Shown here: positions 1-7,672 of the stretch, one piece after another
Layout: each line of letters starts with the position of its first letter
How positions within the stretch are numbered: position 1 is the stretch's first letter
DNA from: Patescibacteria group bacterium
GTDB lineage: Bacteria; Patescibacteriota; Minisyncoccia; UBA6257; JACRHW01
Direction of reading: 5' to 3'
Length of the DNA stretch: 40,049 nucleotides
Assembly (NCBI GenBank): GCA_028865725.1
Contig: JAGWJP010000002.1
Coordinates: 1 to 40,049, forward strand
Position numbers and translations under genes: made by a program
The notes under the pieces: generated by a model
What the model saw: only the letters and a program-made list of their open reading frames with translations
Told to the model about the DNA's origin: nothing
Databases searched by the model: none

Positions 1-144
1 CGAAGAATGTATCATCATGTGACACGATACAAGCTCGAAGATCTGGTGTCAGAATTTTGCTTGCGATTTCGTCAGGATGAAATCTTTGAAAGTCCTGAAC
101 GCTACTTGGAAATATGCCTATCAGCGAAACCATTTGCTTTATAG
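1..144 (+). CDS. C-terminal end of an unrecognised protein (partial)
   Basis: Frame 1 is open from the window edge and ends at TAG 142-144, giving 47 residues rich in charged and aromatic positions, including KLEDLVSEFCLRFRQDEIFE. The composition looks like real coding sequence. The spacing of aromatic and basic residues recalls the C-terminal end of some DDE transposases (the EF-R pattern of ISXO2-like families), but that is only an impression and no catalytic residue is visible. Its 3' end overlaps the convergent gene at 102-326 by 43 bp, so one of the two may be mis-called. The upstream sequence lies outside the window. Confidence 0.45.
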   Translation, partial: RRMYHHVTRYKLEDLVSEFCLRFRQDEIFESPERYLEICLSAKPFAL

Positions 145-326
145 AACCCATTGTCTGAAAATCCGCCAAAGATACCATAGGTATTCCGTCCGATCTGGTA
201 CGGAAACGAAAGAAGCCCGGACGCAACAAGAATCCATACAGAAGGGTGATACACCATGTGAGTCGCTGTCACTACAATGCCCGCCATAATAGCACCCAGC
301 AATGCGTTCTTGTCAACGTGCTTCAT
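102..326 (-). CDS. small membrane protein, unknown function
   Basis: This 74-residue protein starts at the ATG at 326 rather than further upstream, because that ATG sits 7 nt behind a strong AAAGGAG ribosome site. Residues 9-24 (LLGAIMAGIVVTATHM) and 29-44 (SVWILVASGLLSFPYQ) look like two short membrane segments, followed by a glycine- and aromatic-rich tail. I do not recognise the family. A well-formed promoter (358-386) lies just upstream, so it is probably its own transcription unit. The 3' end overlaps the convergent partial reading frame at the left edge. Confidence 0.6.
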   Translation of the reverse strand: MKHVDKNALLGAIMAGIVVTATHMVYHPSVWILVASGLLSFPYQIGRNTYGIFGGFSDNGFYKANGFADRHISK

Positions 327-357
327 TGCACATTCTCCTTTTCTATGATCTAGGATT

Positions 358-386
358 AGAATACTACACTGCAATAATCTTGTCAA
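358..386 (-). promoter_or_regulatory. sigma-70-type promoter for the gene at 102-326
   Basis: On the minus strand TTGACA (386-381) is followed after 17 nt by TATTCT (363-358). Spacing is ideal and the -35 box is perfect. The AAAGGAG ribosome site of the downstream gene follows within 30 nt. Confidence 0.6.
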
Positions 387-426
387 CTCACATATAAAAG
401 GCCTCGCGACAGGGATCTCGTTTGTA

Positions 427-1569
427 TTACGTTATGGAGGCTTTTAGAAAATTGCGGCATACGGCACGATAGTAGGAAGTTGATTCTTCTTCCGGCACCA
501 ATGCGTAGAGCATTTGGCGTTTTTCTTTTTCATTTCGTGTCTTGTCGCGCGCAATTTTGCGCAGTCTCGCACACATTCTACGCGCACGCTCTAAGATTTC
601 TTCGGGAAGATTGCCGATCATTTTGTTCAAATTACCGGCGATCATGCGCTGCATCAAGTACTTATACCCTAGCTTTTTCTCTACCATCTTATTGATATAG
701 GTCATGAACTTGAACTTCACATGAATCTTCTGCGCACCAAAATACGCCACATATCCCTCTTTGTTTGATACCAAGCGATCACGCATCAATGCAATAAGCT
801 CACCGACACTATCTCCACACCATTGCTCCGTGACAGAAAGCCCAAGCTGTTCTCCCAACCCACGCGTATATACATGAGGGAAGAAACAATTTTCCCCATT
901 TCTTCGGAATGTGAGAAGCACGAACTCTTCGCGACCGTCATAATCAACAAAAACTTCAGTAGATGGATGAATAATCTCTACCAAGAGAGTGAAGCCCTCG
1001 CCAATCTTCGAAAGCCAGTCGTGTTGCGCTGCATAGCGATCGAGCATACACTGTGCCATCTTTGCAGTAGGACTCTCGAAGTCCCCGCGTGTCGTAATAT
1101 AAAGCTTGCCTTTATAGCGGAAAATAATACCAAGATGCCCATCGTATTTTTGGGTCGCAGTGAATGATCCCCGCAGCGCGTTCCTCTGCGTCTCAGGATG
1201 CTCGCCATAGTTGAAGAACTTGGAAAACGGATGCGCGACAAGAACCCCATCTGTGTCGAATACGATTCCGCGACAGTGCCGTACCCCCCATGTCCACCCA
1301 TCAGGATATGCATGAAGCAGATTGTGGGCAGCTCCCGTATAGTTCAACATGATAAGCGGCGCGGCGGGATGAAACGAAGCAGTGACCAGTGATGCGATCG
1401 AAGGCATCTTATCTTTTCGTTCATATCCAAAAAATTGTTCCATCTCTGCTTCATGAGATCTGCACCACGCAGAAAACAATTTCCGGTTTGTAACCCGTGC
1501 GTTTACAATCGTATGCACAAACTCCTGTAACGTAGCGAGTGCATCGTGCCACGACATTCCCATTCCCAT
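427..1569 (-). CDS. T4 Rnl1-like RNA ligase
   Basis: The 380-residue protein carries the nucleotidyltransferase motif set of ATP-dependent RNA ligases in order: an upstream RG-VFD and KFFNYGE block (about 100-123), the AMP-accepting lysine in KYDG (K141), TTRGDF near 160, LLVEII near 198, KEGYV near 271 and the KFKF lysines near 285-287. The KFFNYGE block is typical of the T4 RNA ligase 1 branch, which repairs broken RNA such as cleaved tRNA. I chose the first of three in-frame ATGs at 1569 because an AAAGGAGG site lies 8 nt upstream. No kinase/phosphatase partner (Pnkp) or anticodon nuclease is adjacent. The substrate is unknown. Confidence 0.85.
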   Translation of the reverse strand: MGMGMSWHDALATLQEFVHTIVNARVTNRKLFSAWCRSHEAEMEQFFGYERKDKMPSIASLVTASFHPAAPLIMLNYTGAAHNLLHAYPDGWTWGVRHCRGIVFDTDGVLVAHPFSKFFNYGEHPETQRNALRGSFTATQKYDGHLGIIFRYKGKLYITTRGDFESPTAKMAQCMLDRYAAQHDWLSKIGEGFTLLVEIIHPSTEVFVDYDGREEFVLLTFRRNGENCFFPHVYTRGLGEQLGLSVTEQWCGDSVGELIALMRDRLVSNKEGYVAYFGAQKIHVKFKFMTYINKMVEKKLGYKYLMQRMIAGNLNKMIGNLPEEILERARRMCARLRKIARDKTRNEKEKRQMLYALVPEEESTSYYRAVCRNFLKASIT

Positions 1570-1633
1570 TCCTTCTTCCTCCTTTAGGCAAACAGCGAGC
1601 ACGTCGTGTTGGCCTTGTCGATGATCTGAAAAT

Positions 1634-1662
1634 ATGGTAGCACAGACATTAATGTTTGTCTA
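1634..1662 (-). promoter_or_regulatory. promoter with a dyad in its spacer, upstream of the RNA ligase
   Basis: On the minus strand TAGACA (1662-1657), a 17-nt spacer and an extended -10 TGC-TACCAT (1639-1634) form a plausible promoter. The spacer contains the perfect palindrome ACATTAATGT (1646-1655) inside a longer imperfect dyad, as expected of a repressor operator. The regulator is not identifiable from sequence. Confidence 0.35.
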
Positions 1663-1738
1663 GATATTGGTGCATATGTAAATTAATTTCTTTCCCAATA
1701 TCCGCGCCGGCTTTCCGCTTTCATTTTTAAGTCTAATA

Positions 1739-1766
1739 AAAAAAACCCGTGTGATTTGGGTCTTTC
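1739..1766 (-). terminator. weak intrinsic terminator after the nuclease gene at 1770
   Basis: On the minus strand a short ACCC/GGGT stem with a 9-nt loop is followed by a run of eight T. The stem is short, so efficiency is uncertain. Confidence 0.4.
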
Positions 1767-1769
1767 CTA

Positions 1770-2546
1770 TTACCATAGATCGCGCGGCAGTGTGATGTCT
1801 ACGCGCGTGTAATACGCACAAAAACTGCATGCCACAGATGGAGGAGGAAGTTCAGAAACAGGCAAGTTGAGACACTCATGAATATCGGAGATTACTCCAG
1901 AAATCCATTCGCTATTCCCTTCATAAGGAATAAGGGAAAGTGAGAAATTCAACACATTATGAAAATCGGGTACATCTTTCCTCGCATTCGCATACACGAA
2001 ATAGCCTTGAGGAGATACAGAAAATCCATTCTTACGCAACAACCACTGATAGATCTCCATCTGACGACGATAGGTTGCGCCGAGCAACCCACGAAGATCG
2101 ATCGGTTTGTCTGTACTCGTCGCCTTATAATCCACAACGATCAGCTGGCCATTCGAATATACCCACACGTCATCCACCGCGCCGCAAATCATTAAATTAG
2201 TACGAGGGTCCAAAAATTGAACTCCCTTAAAGTTGTCTCTCCACGTATCAAGATCGGGATGAGCAAAAGGAATTGCGTTGATACGATATTCCTGCATAAT
2301 GGGGTGGCGCCTTCCTTCTCTGCGATACGCATCAAACTCCTTTTTGAGAAGTGCGTCGACCGCAAGATTAAGACTGAGTCCCCCGCTCCACCCAGGACGC
2401 TTAATCCCTAATCGATGATGGAGATAAAAACAACACGGACACTCCACAAAGAGCTCAATCTTAGCCCGACTCAAAAAAAACGGCTCACGCGCATGCGGAT
2501 CGTAATGATGGTGATAATATCGAGGGTTTTTATCTCCACTCATCAC
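1770..2546 (-). CDS. PD-(D/E)XK nuclease, RecB/Cas4-like (copy 1)
   Basis: This 258-residue protein has the nuclease core GAVDDVWV (about 122-129) then LIVVDYKATS (about 136-145), followed by QMEIYQWLL (about 161-169), matching motifs II, III and QxxxY of the RecB/Cas4/AddB family. A CPCC cluster follows the N-terminal LSR-KIEL helix and a CSFC pair lies near the C-terminus, so four cysteines could hold an Fe-S cluster or zinc as in Cas4/AddB. The start is GTG at 2546 behind TAAGGA. It is a close paralogue of the gene at 5204-5947; no helicase or CRISPR gene is nearby. The role is probably DNA end processing, but this is inference. Confidence 0.8.
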   Translation of the reverse strand: MMSGDKNPRYYHHHYDPHAREPFFLSRAKIELFVECPCCFYLHHRLGIKRPGWSGGLSLNLAVDALLKKEFDAYRREGRRHPIMQEYRINAIPFAHPDLDTWRDNFKGVQFLDPRTNLMICGAVDDVWVYSNGQLIVVDYKATSTDKPIDLRGLLGATYRRQMEIYQWLLRKNGFSVSPQGYFVYANARKDVPDFHNVLNFSLSLIPYEGNSEWISGVISDIHECLNLPVSELPPPSVACSFCAYYTRVDITLPRDLW

Positions 2547-2695
2547 ATGATTTCGTCCTTAGAAACGAGCTGACTTATCTTTACCATATAATGCGCACGT
2601 GCACAAATCTATGCCCACGGCAGTGAAAACACGATGGTGCAGCATATAGTATGCTATACTCTAAATAGCTCAATAAACATGAGGATGTGGCACAC

Positions 2696-2992
2696 ATGAC
2701 TGCATCACATGAAAAAAATCACGAGGAACGCGACACTCAAAAAAGTCTCTATCCCCTCCTTTTTGCGCTGGCGCTTCTTGCGGGATTCATGGCAGGACTC
2801 AGCATCTCCGCATACTCCCTCGCGATGATTACCGGATTCGCCGCTCTCTTGTGGGGTCTTACAGATTTTCTTAGATCGAATACTATCTTTTCATTCATCT
2901 GGCTGGGAATACTTGGATTTGCTGTCCCATTTTTTATAGTAGCCTGGAGCGCAAAACTGCTCTTTCTTCTTCTCTCCTTCATCGCTTTCTAA
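2696..2992 (+). CDS. small membrane protein with three to four hydrophobic segments
   Basis: After a polar, charged N-terminus of about 20 residues (HEKNHEERDTQKS), the rest of this 98-residue protein is almost entirely hydrophobic, with segments near 21-42, 43-60 and 66-97. I do not recognise the family. The ATG at 2696 is preferred, with GAGG 11 nt upstream; a GTG nine bases earlier is the alternative. An extended -10-like TGCTATACT lies about 40 nt upstream. A clear terminator follows immediately after the stop codon, so the gene is monocistronic and divergent from the nuclease gene. Confidence 0.6.
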   Translation: MTASHEKNHEERDTQKSLYPLLFALALLAGFMAGLSISAYSLAMITGFAALLWGLTDFLRSNTIFSFIWLGILGFAVPFFIVAWSAKLLFLLLSFIAF

Positions 2993-3016
2993 ACGGCTCT
3001 CATGCCGTTTTTTCTT
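2992..3016 (+). terminator. intrinsic terminator
   Basis: AACGGC (2992-2997) pairs with GCCGTT (3004-3009) around a 6-nt loop and runs into TTTTTT. It overlaps the last base of the stop codon of the gene at 2696-2992. Confidence 0.8.
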
Positions 3017-3062
3017 TTATCAGGAAACCCCACTTCTTAGGATACGGGAGGGTTATTTATTG

Positions 3063-3488
3063 TTATAGGGCAATAGTTGCAATATCTGGAATCGTCAGCC
3101 ATGCAGCACCGCAGCCAAATCCTTTCTTATTGATATGAAATGGCATGGACACTGCGCAAGGATGTCCGAGACGCACAAGAATACAGTAGCGAGGTATCGC
3201 ATGCCACAAAGAAGGGTCGTTCTCAACAAGACAAATCTCCTTTCCATAATTGAGAATAATATCTTCTGCATCACACGCTCCACGAATCACAAACTGCATG
3301 ATATCACAGACATCGGCGCGCGCAAGGACGGGAGCACCAGAATTTTTAAAAAAGACCGCATCTCCTTTCTTGATTCTGTTCCATGGCGTCCGTTTGGTGC
3401 GATACCATCGCGACTCAATCGACTTCTCTCCGGAAATAATTTTTGGTATTAATTTCCACGAAGGATTCATAATTGCGACGTGATGCAT
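3063..3488 (-). CDS. ASCH/PUA-like domain protein
   Basis: The 141-residue sequence opens with a block characteristic of ASCH domains: MNPSWKLIPKIISGEKSIES, then a basic stretch (RTKRTPWNRIKKGD) and a hydrophobic strand pair (AVFFKNSGAPVLARADV). ASCH domains share the PUA fold and are thought to bind RNA or act on modified nucleosides. The protein is about the length of one domain. It lies 14 bp downstream of the KefB-type gene on the same strand, so it is probably co-transcribed with it and with the nuclease at 5204. No catalytic residue can be assigned; a different PUA-like family is the alternative. Confidence 0.65.
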   Translation of the reverse strand: MHHVAIMNPSWKLIPKIISGEKSIESRWYRTKRTPWNRIKKGDAVFFKNSGAPVLARADVCDIMQFVIRGACDAEDIILNYGKEICLVENDPSLWHAIPRYCILVRLGHPCAVSMPFHINKKGFGCGAAWLTIPDIATIAL

Positions 3489-3502
3489 ACTATTCCTACT
3501 TT

Positions 3503-5188
3503 TTATTTCTTCACATTATTTCCTTGGTGCATAAGCTCGATATCGTTGTCGCGAAGTTCATGAAGCGCCGCAATGCCCGCAGACGTGGAAATCGCTTTTC
3601 CCAAATGATGTCCCGACGACATATGAGGCAAAAGGACATAATCAGCTCCTTCTTTGTAGAGCGCAAGCGCTTCACGCTCGTTGTCCGCGCGCACAATACA
3701 CTTCGGGCGTGGCGTAGTCGCATTTACAATGCGCAGCAAAAGCAGGTTGTCTTCAATATGCGGAATAGTCGAGATAATAATACGCGCTTCTTCTAACCTT
3801 ACTTTCTCAAATACTTCACCGTCCCCAATGTCTCCAAAAATACACGCATATCCTTCTCGCTTTAATTCCTGGAAGACTTCCGGATCGAAATCAATAATAA
3901 GCAAATCGTGTTTAGGAAAGTGACGCGCAATACTCACCCCCGTGCGGTGATACCCCAGCAACACAAAAGGTTTTGAAAACGCAGGATGTACCGTCTTATC
4001 TTTTTTATGATGTGCGCGCTCAAAGAAAGAAAGAAATGTGCGAAGACGAGCAAACAGGACATCGCTTTCTGTAATGCCGTATGCGGATACGATAAATGTA
4101 ATAATCCCAATCGCGGTAATAAGCGCGGTTATTGATGGCGGAATTTGATGCAGGCGAAGCCCTACGGCCGCAAGAATGAAACTAAACTCTGAAATCTGTC
4201 CCGAGGTCACACTCGTAAAAAAACTTGTGCGTTTCGAGTACCCCATAATCCCCATGATGATGAGCACAATTAAAGGATCCCCAATGAGCACAAAAAGAGT
4301 CAACGTAATAAGCGGGATGAACATAGCATGAAGTTCGGTGACAGCAAGAGAAGCACCAAGTGTCACGAAAAAGACGATTATAAAAAAGTCGCGCAAAGGG
4401 CGAATACGGGTTGCGATCTGCGACACCATAAATGAATTCGCAAGGGCAAGTCCCGCAAGAAATCCTGCAATCTCAATAGAAAATCCCATCCATGAGACAA
4501 AAGCAACAAACACAAACAACCATGCAATACTCACCAAGAACAAAAGTTCCGGTGAATCACCGACTGCATCCACGAGAAATGGAAATATTGTTCGTCCCAT
4601 CCAAAAGACGACCCCGAGCACTACAATCGCCTTCCCCACCGCGAAAAGACCCATGAGTAGCGAGGGGGTGGTATCTCCGCCAATACCAGTAAGCACAGTG
4701 AGTACGAAAAGCGCAATCACATCCTGCACCAATAACATGCCAACGCTTAATTTGCCATACAAACTTTCTACATCGCGTTTATCGGAAAGAAGTTTCATCA
4801 CGACCACCGTACTCGAAAAAGAAAGCGCGATACCAATATACCCCGCCGCCATCCACGAGAATCCCAGTCCATATGCAATCGCCACCCCCACAAGAGATGT
4901 CACCACGACTTGCGTAACCCCAATCACAAACGCGGGCTTCCCCACAAAACGCAATGAAGCATAATTAATTTCAAGACCGATCAGAAACAAAAGAAACATC
5001 ACCCCAAGATCGGAAAACACAGAAAACGTATCCTGAGAAATTGTGGTTCCGCTCAAATGCAATGCCCCCACTACCACCCCTGTTGCAAGATATGCGATAA
5101 GCGTTGGCACACGCAACGCGCGCGCAACAAGGCCGAAGAATGCAGCCAAACACATCACAAACGCAAGTTCAAAGAAAAGAGGGGTCAT
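3503..5188 (-). CDS. KefB/C-type cation:proton antiporter with TrkA-N domain
   Basis: The first 380 or so of 561 residues form a dozen hydrophobic segments of the CPA2 exchanger type, including GLEINYASLRFVGKPAF and the glycine-rich GFLAGLALANS. A cytoplasmic Rossmann domain follows: the nucleotide loop GYHRTG begins at 412 and the strand end LLIIDFD places an acidic residue near 434, as in TrkA-N/RCK regulators. The protein should exchange potassium or sodium for protons in the inner membrane under nucleotide control. It follows the nuclease gene at 5204 after 15 bp and precedes the ASCH gene. A glutathione-sensing helper (KefF/KefG) is not visible. Confidence 0.88.
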   Translation of the reverse strand: MTPLFFELAFVMCLAAFFGLVARALRVPTLIAYLATGVVVGALHLSGTTISQDTFSVFSDLGVMFLLFLIGLEINYASLRFVGKPAFVIGVTQVVVTSLVGVAIAYGLGFSWMAAGYIGIALSFSSTVVVMKLLSDKRDVESLYGKLSVGMLLVQDVIALFVLTVLTGIGGDTTPSLLMGLFAVGKAIVVLGVVFWMGRTIFPFLVDAVGDSPELLFLVSIAWLFVFVAFVSWMGFSIEIAGFLAGLALANSFMVSQIATRIRPLRDFFIIVFFVTLGASLAVTELHAMFIPLITLTLFVLIGDPLIVLIIMGIMGYSKRTSFFTSVTSGQISEFSFILAAVGLRLHQIPPSITALITAIGIITFIVSAYGITESDVLFARLRTFLSFFERAHHKKDKTVHPAFSKPFVLLGYHRTGVSIARHFPKHDLLIIDFDPEVFQELKREGYACIFGDIGDGEVFEKVRLEEARIIISTIPHIEDNLLLLRIVNATTPRPKCIVRADNEREALALYKEGADYVLLPHMSSGHHLGKAISTSAGIAALHELRDNDIELMHQGNNVKK

Positions 5189-5203
5189 ATGTCGTTGCGC
5201 ATA

Positions 5204-5947
5204 TCACATTTCTATAGTAAGCGCTTCATGCACGTCGTCCACATACTCACAATAACGGCATGTGGCAAGTTTTTCAGGTATTCCACGTGCTTGCAAACAA
5301 CGATGCGCATCGTAAATCACGGGCTCGACCCATGCGTCGTTCCCCGTATACGAGAGAAGCTGTACATCAAAATCAAGCCTTCCATCAAACGCGGCATTAT
5401 CTGTTTTTCCGTTCACGTAGACAAAGTACCCCGTATTCGAAACCTCAAATCCATTGCGACGCAAAAGCCACTGGTAGATTTCCATTTGCCGTTTGTAGGC
5501 ACTACGATACTCTTCGTCAAGCGTAATCTCTTTCATGGTACTCGTTGCTTTGTAATCCACTACGATCAGTTCGCCTGTGTGACTCAACCATACATCGTCG
5601 ACGGCTCCAAAAATAATAAGATTCGTAGGCTCATGCAGGTAGTGCACGCCCACAAAGTTTTCTCGCCAGGTATCAAGATCGCTATGCGCAAAAGGAATCG
5701 CATCCACGTGATACTGTATCATAAGCGGATGCGCCTCGGCCTTCGCGCGATGAATATCAAATTCTTTTTTCAGCAAAAAGTCGACAGCCTTGTTAAGCGT
5801 AAACGGGAACCCCTCAGGACGTCCCACCCCCACTCGTCGGTCCAAATAAAAACAGCGCGGGCACTCGAGATACAGCTCTAGTTTTGAACGACTGAGCCGA
5901 AATGGCTCTGTGCTCTCTGGATGATAACAATTTCGCGTACGACGCAT
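5204..5947 (-). CDS. PD-(D/E)XK nuclease, RecB/Cas4-like (copy 2)
   Basis: At 247 residues this protein aligns along its whole length with the gene at 1770-2546. It shares LSRSKLEL, GAVDDVWL, LIVVDYKATST and QMEIYQWLLR, and the paired cysteines near both ends (ECPRC, CRYC). The conserved acidic residues and lysine suggest an active nuclease. No ribosome site precedes the ATG at 5947, so the message may be leaderless or nearly so. The gene ends in TGA and is followed 15 bp later, in the same frame, by the KefB-type gene, suggesting an operon of nuclease, antiporter and ASCH protein. The reason for that pairing is unknown. Confidence 0.8.
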   Translation of the reverse strand: MRRTRNCYHPESTEPFRLSRSKLELYLECPRCFYLDRRVGVGRPEGFPFTLNKAVDFLLKKEFDIHRAKAEAHPLMIQYHVDAIPFAHSDLDTWRENFVGVHYLHEPTNLIIFGAVDDVWLSHTGELIVVDYKATSTMKEITLDEEYRSAYKRQMEIYQWLLRRNGFEVSNTGYFVYVNGKTDNAAFDGRLDFDVQLLSYTGNDAWVEPVIYDAHRCLQARGIPEKLATCRYCEYVDDVHEALTIEM

Positions 5948-6013
5948 AATAATAAAAACTAATATTTACATTGTACACTATTTTCCATTATTTTTAGACT
6001 ACTCAAAAAAATA

Positions 6014-6042
6014 TGGACACCGCAATACTGTCATGATAGAAT
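6014..6042 (+). promoter_or_regulatory. promoter for the small zinc-finger gene
   Basis: TGGACA (6014-6019), a 17-nt spacer and TAGAAT (6037-6042) with a TGn extension form a near-consensus promoter 34 nt before the start codon at 6076. Confidence 0.6.
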
Positions 6043-6075
6043 ATTTTTAGCTCTCTCAGAAAAAAGAGGTTGACT

Positions 6076-6351
6076 ATGAACCCCAAAGCGCAGCACGCAC
6101 TCGAGCAGGTTGCAAAAGACTTTGATGTCACTCTCGAAGAGATTCGGCGTGAACTTAAAGCCGCAAAAACACCAAGAAAAACTGAACAATACTGCCCCAC
6201 CTTAAGAGAATTGTGTGATGATCTCACACATTACCGCACTTTATCAGAGAAAAAAAAGAGCCACATGCACACATGTCCGCGATGCAAAAGACTTGCAGCA
6301 TATATCACCGCATTTTCTCATCATTATAATAAATATAACGTCGCCTCATAA
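6076..6351 (+). CDS. small zf-HC2-like zinc-finger protein
   Basis: The 91-residue protein starts at ATG 6076, six nt behind AGAGG. Its N-terminal third (LEQVAKDFDVTLEEIRRELK) closely resembles the start of the larger protein at 6606 (LKKVAKHYGMTAEELDTEIN). The second half has C40, then RELC, and HMHTCPRC (H63, C67, C70), the H-x3-C-x2-C signature of zf-HC2 fingers found in zinc-binding anti-sigma domains. No membrane segment and no adjacent sigma factor are present, so an anti-sigma role is not supported. It may bind zinc and nucleic acid or a partner protein. A terminator follows. Confidence 0.6.
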   Translation: MNPKAQHALEQVAKDFDVTLEEIRRELKAAKTPRKTEQYCPTLRELCDDLTHYRTLSEKKKSHMHTCPRCKRLAAYITAFSHHYNKYNVAS

Positions 6352-6374
6352 GTGCATACGTATCGCCGCATTAA

Positions 6375-6396
6375 GCCGCATCATGCGGTTTTTTGT
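6375..6396 (+). terminator. intrinsic terminator
   Basis: CCGCA/TGCGG with a 3-nt loop, flanked by A and followed by TTTTTTG. It closes the gene at 6076-6351. Confidence 0.7.
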
Positions 6397-6434
6397 TACC
6401 CGATAAAAATCATATGTGAAAGCCCAAAAGAGCT

Positions 6435-6494
6435 TCACTTATCCCAAGGAATAACCGTGAGCTTCGGCCAAATTGCTTTCCATCTCGCTACAAT
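6435..6494 (-). pseudogene. eroded 3' fragment of a DUF925-type nucleotidyltransferase gene
   Basis: Read on the minus strand this short stretch encodes RWKAIWPKLTVIPWDK and then TGA. That is nearly identical to the C-terminus of the broken gene at 7673-8269 (RWKAIWPRLTVIPWDE). At DNA level about 50 bases here and at 7690-7740 agree at roughly four of five positions in the same orientation. The similarity ends abruptly upstream, so only the tail remains. It lies convergent to the small zinc-finger gene, exactly as the longer copy lies convergent to the large one. Confidence 0.65.
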
Positions 6495-6536
6495 TCATAT
6501 CACTGGTGTTACCGCGGGAACAAATGTATTGAAACA

Positions 6537-6564
6537 TTGACTTGAGTAAAAATAGTGATATATT
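6537..6564 (+). promoter_or_regulatory. promoter for the three-finger gene
   Basis: TTGACT (6537-6542), a 16-nt spacer and the extended -10 TGA-TATATT (6559-6564) lie about 40 nt upstream of the start at 6606. An AAGGAG ribosome site lies 9 nt before the ATG. Confidence 0.6.
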
Positions 6565-6605
6565 CTTTTCAGAATCTCGAAAATCTACACAAGGAGTAAC
6601 ATCTC

Positions 6606-7604
6606 ATGGACAGAGAAAACTATCGAGAAGGTTTGAAGAAAGTGGCGAAACATTATGGCATGACCGCTGAGGAACTCGATACAGAAATCAATACCCACAT
6701 GGGGCAGTTAGTCCCTTATCTTGGTTCTTCCTGTCTCTCCCACACCGAGTGGGACGCATATGCAACCATACCACAAAGCCGACGTGATCACTTAAACTCT
6801 TGTCTTTTTTGCCAAAAAACGTACGAATGTCTTATCCTTCCTAATTTCAAAACTACACGCGAAACCCTCGCCTTGCGGCTTGCGCTAGTGACACTTTCGG
6901 TCACGCGCAATATTCAGTCCATGGAAGACCTACAGAATGAAAAACCCGTACAGCCACCCCCACATGGTCCGTGTTGCGAAGCGATGCGCGAGGTGTTTGA
7001 TCTCGACCACGATCATTGTTCAGAACATCCATCAAGAGATACTCTTACCTGGGCACGGGCACGACATAGGGCTGCACAACAATGTTACTGCACTAAGCGC
7101 AGCAACTACACGCCGGAATGTCTGAAAGAAAAAGAACTAGACTGGACTCTTCGTTTGCCCAAATCACGAGAAGAACATCTTCGCACTTGTTCTTTCTGTG
7201 GATGTTATTTTGAAGCCATTCTTGAGGAGCGTAGAGGAAATAGCCTCCTTTGGCTTCCTCTTCACCTCCTCCAATCACTCTTTGTGGTCGCCGCGTTCGG
7301 GTGGTACGCGCCCCACCTCGAAAGAAAAGCACGCAAACATGATGAGCGGCTTGCAAGGAAACAGGGTATTTCTTATGAAGAGTATCGAACGCAACGCTTT
7401 ACACGCATGCATCTTGAACGACGTGAAGCAATTATCGCCGCAAGAAAACGTTTAGCCCAAGAAGAAATTAATGAAGGAGCTAAGACAGGCCAATGCAACA
7501 TCAGGGAACTTTCGGAGTATCCACATCTTACAGAGCGATCACTCGCACATATTGCGGGATGCAATTTCTGCAAACGAACTATCGTGCAACTTCCACCGGT
7601 TTAA
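6606..7604 (+). CDS. membrane-associated protein with three zf-HC2-like fingers
   Basis: This 332-residue protein contains the same zinc-ligand pattern three times: C43/H62/C66/C69, C172/H191/C195/C198 and C297/H315/C319/C322, that is C-x17/18-H-x3-C-x2-C. Each unit ends in a short hydrophobic helix start (CQKTYECL, CGCYFEAIL, CKRTIVQL). The N-terminus matches the small protein at 6076. A hydrophobic stretch at 214-234 (LLWLPLHLLQSLFVVAAFGW) could cross the membrane, followed by a strongly basic segment. zf-HC2 fingers usually occur singly at the N-terminus of anti-sigma factors; three in one chain without a sigma gene nearby is unusual. The function is unknown. AAGGAG precedes the ATG by 9 nt. 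Confidence 0.65.
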   Translation: MDRENYREGLKKVAKHYGMTAEELDTEINTHMGQLVPYLGSSCLSHTEWDAYATIPQSRRDHLNSCLFCQKTYECLILPNFKTTRETLALRLALVTLSVTRNIQSMEDLQNEKPVQPPPHGPCCEAMREVFDLDHDHCSEHPSRDTLTWARARHRAAQQCYCTKRSNYTPECLKEKELDWTLRLPKSREEHLRTCSFCGCYFEAILEERRGNSLLWLPLHLLQSLFVVAAFGWYAPHLERKARKHDERLARKQGISYEEYRTQRFTRMHLERREAIIAARKRLAQEEINEGAKTGQCNIRELSEYPHLTERSLAHIAGCNFCKRTIVQLPPV

Positions 7605-7614
7605 CACACAGAAA

Positions 7615-7640
7615 AACACCGCGCCATGCGCGGCTTTTTA
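7615..7640. terminator. bidirectional terminator
   Basis: CCGCGC (7619-7624) pairs with GCGCGG (7628-7633), with A-rich sequence on the left and CTTTTT on the right. It serves the three-finger gene and, on the other strand, the broken nucleotidyltransferase gene. Confidence 0.75.
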
Positions 7641-7672
7641 TTTCAAAAGCTAGACCTGCGCGCCAAAAAAAA

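Noticed and set aside
1770-2546. Cas4 of a CRISPR system
   Set aside because: No repeat array and no cas1, cas2 or effector gene is present; the motif set also fits other RecB-like nucleases.
4338-4964. 208-codon plus-strand frame
   Set aside because: It is antisense to the membrane domain of the KefB-type gene and is a Thr/Ser/Ile-rich mirror of hydrophobic codons.
5189-5206. Fusion of the nuclease and antiporter genes by TGA readthrough
   Set aside because: The two genes share a frame across the TGA, but this has a one-in-three chance and both proteins are complete as separate chains.
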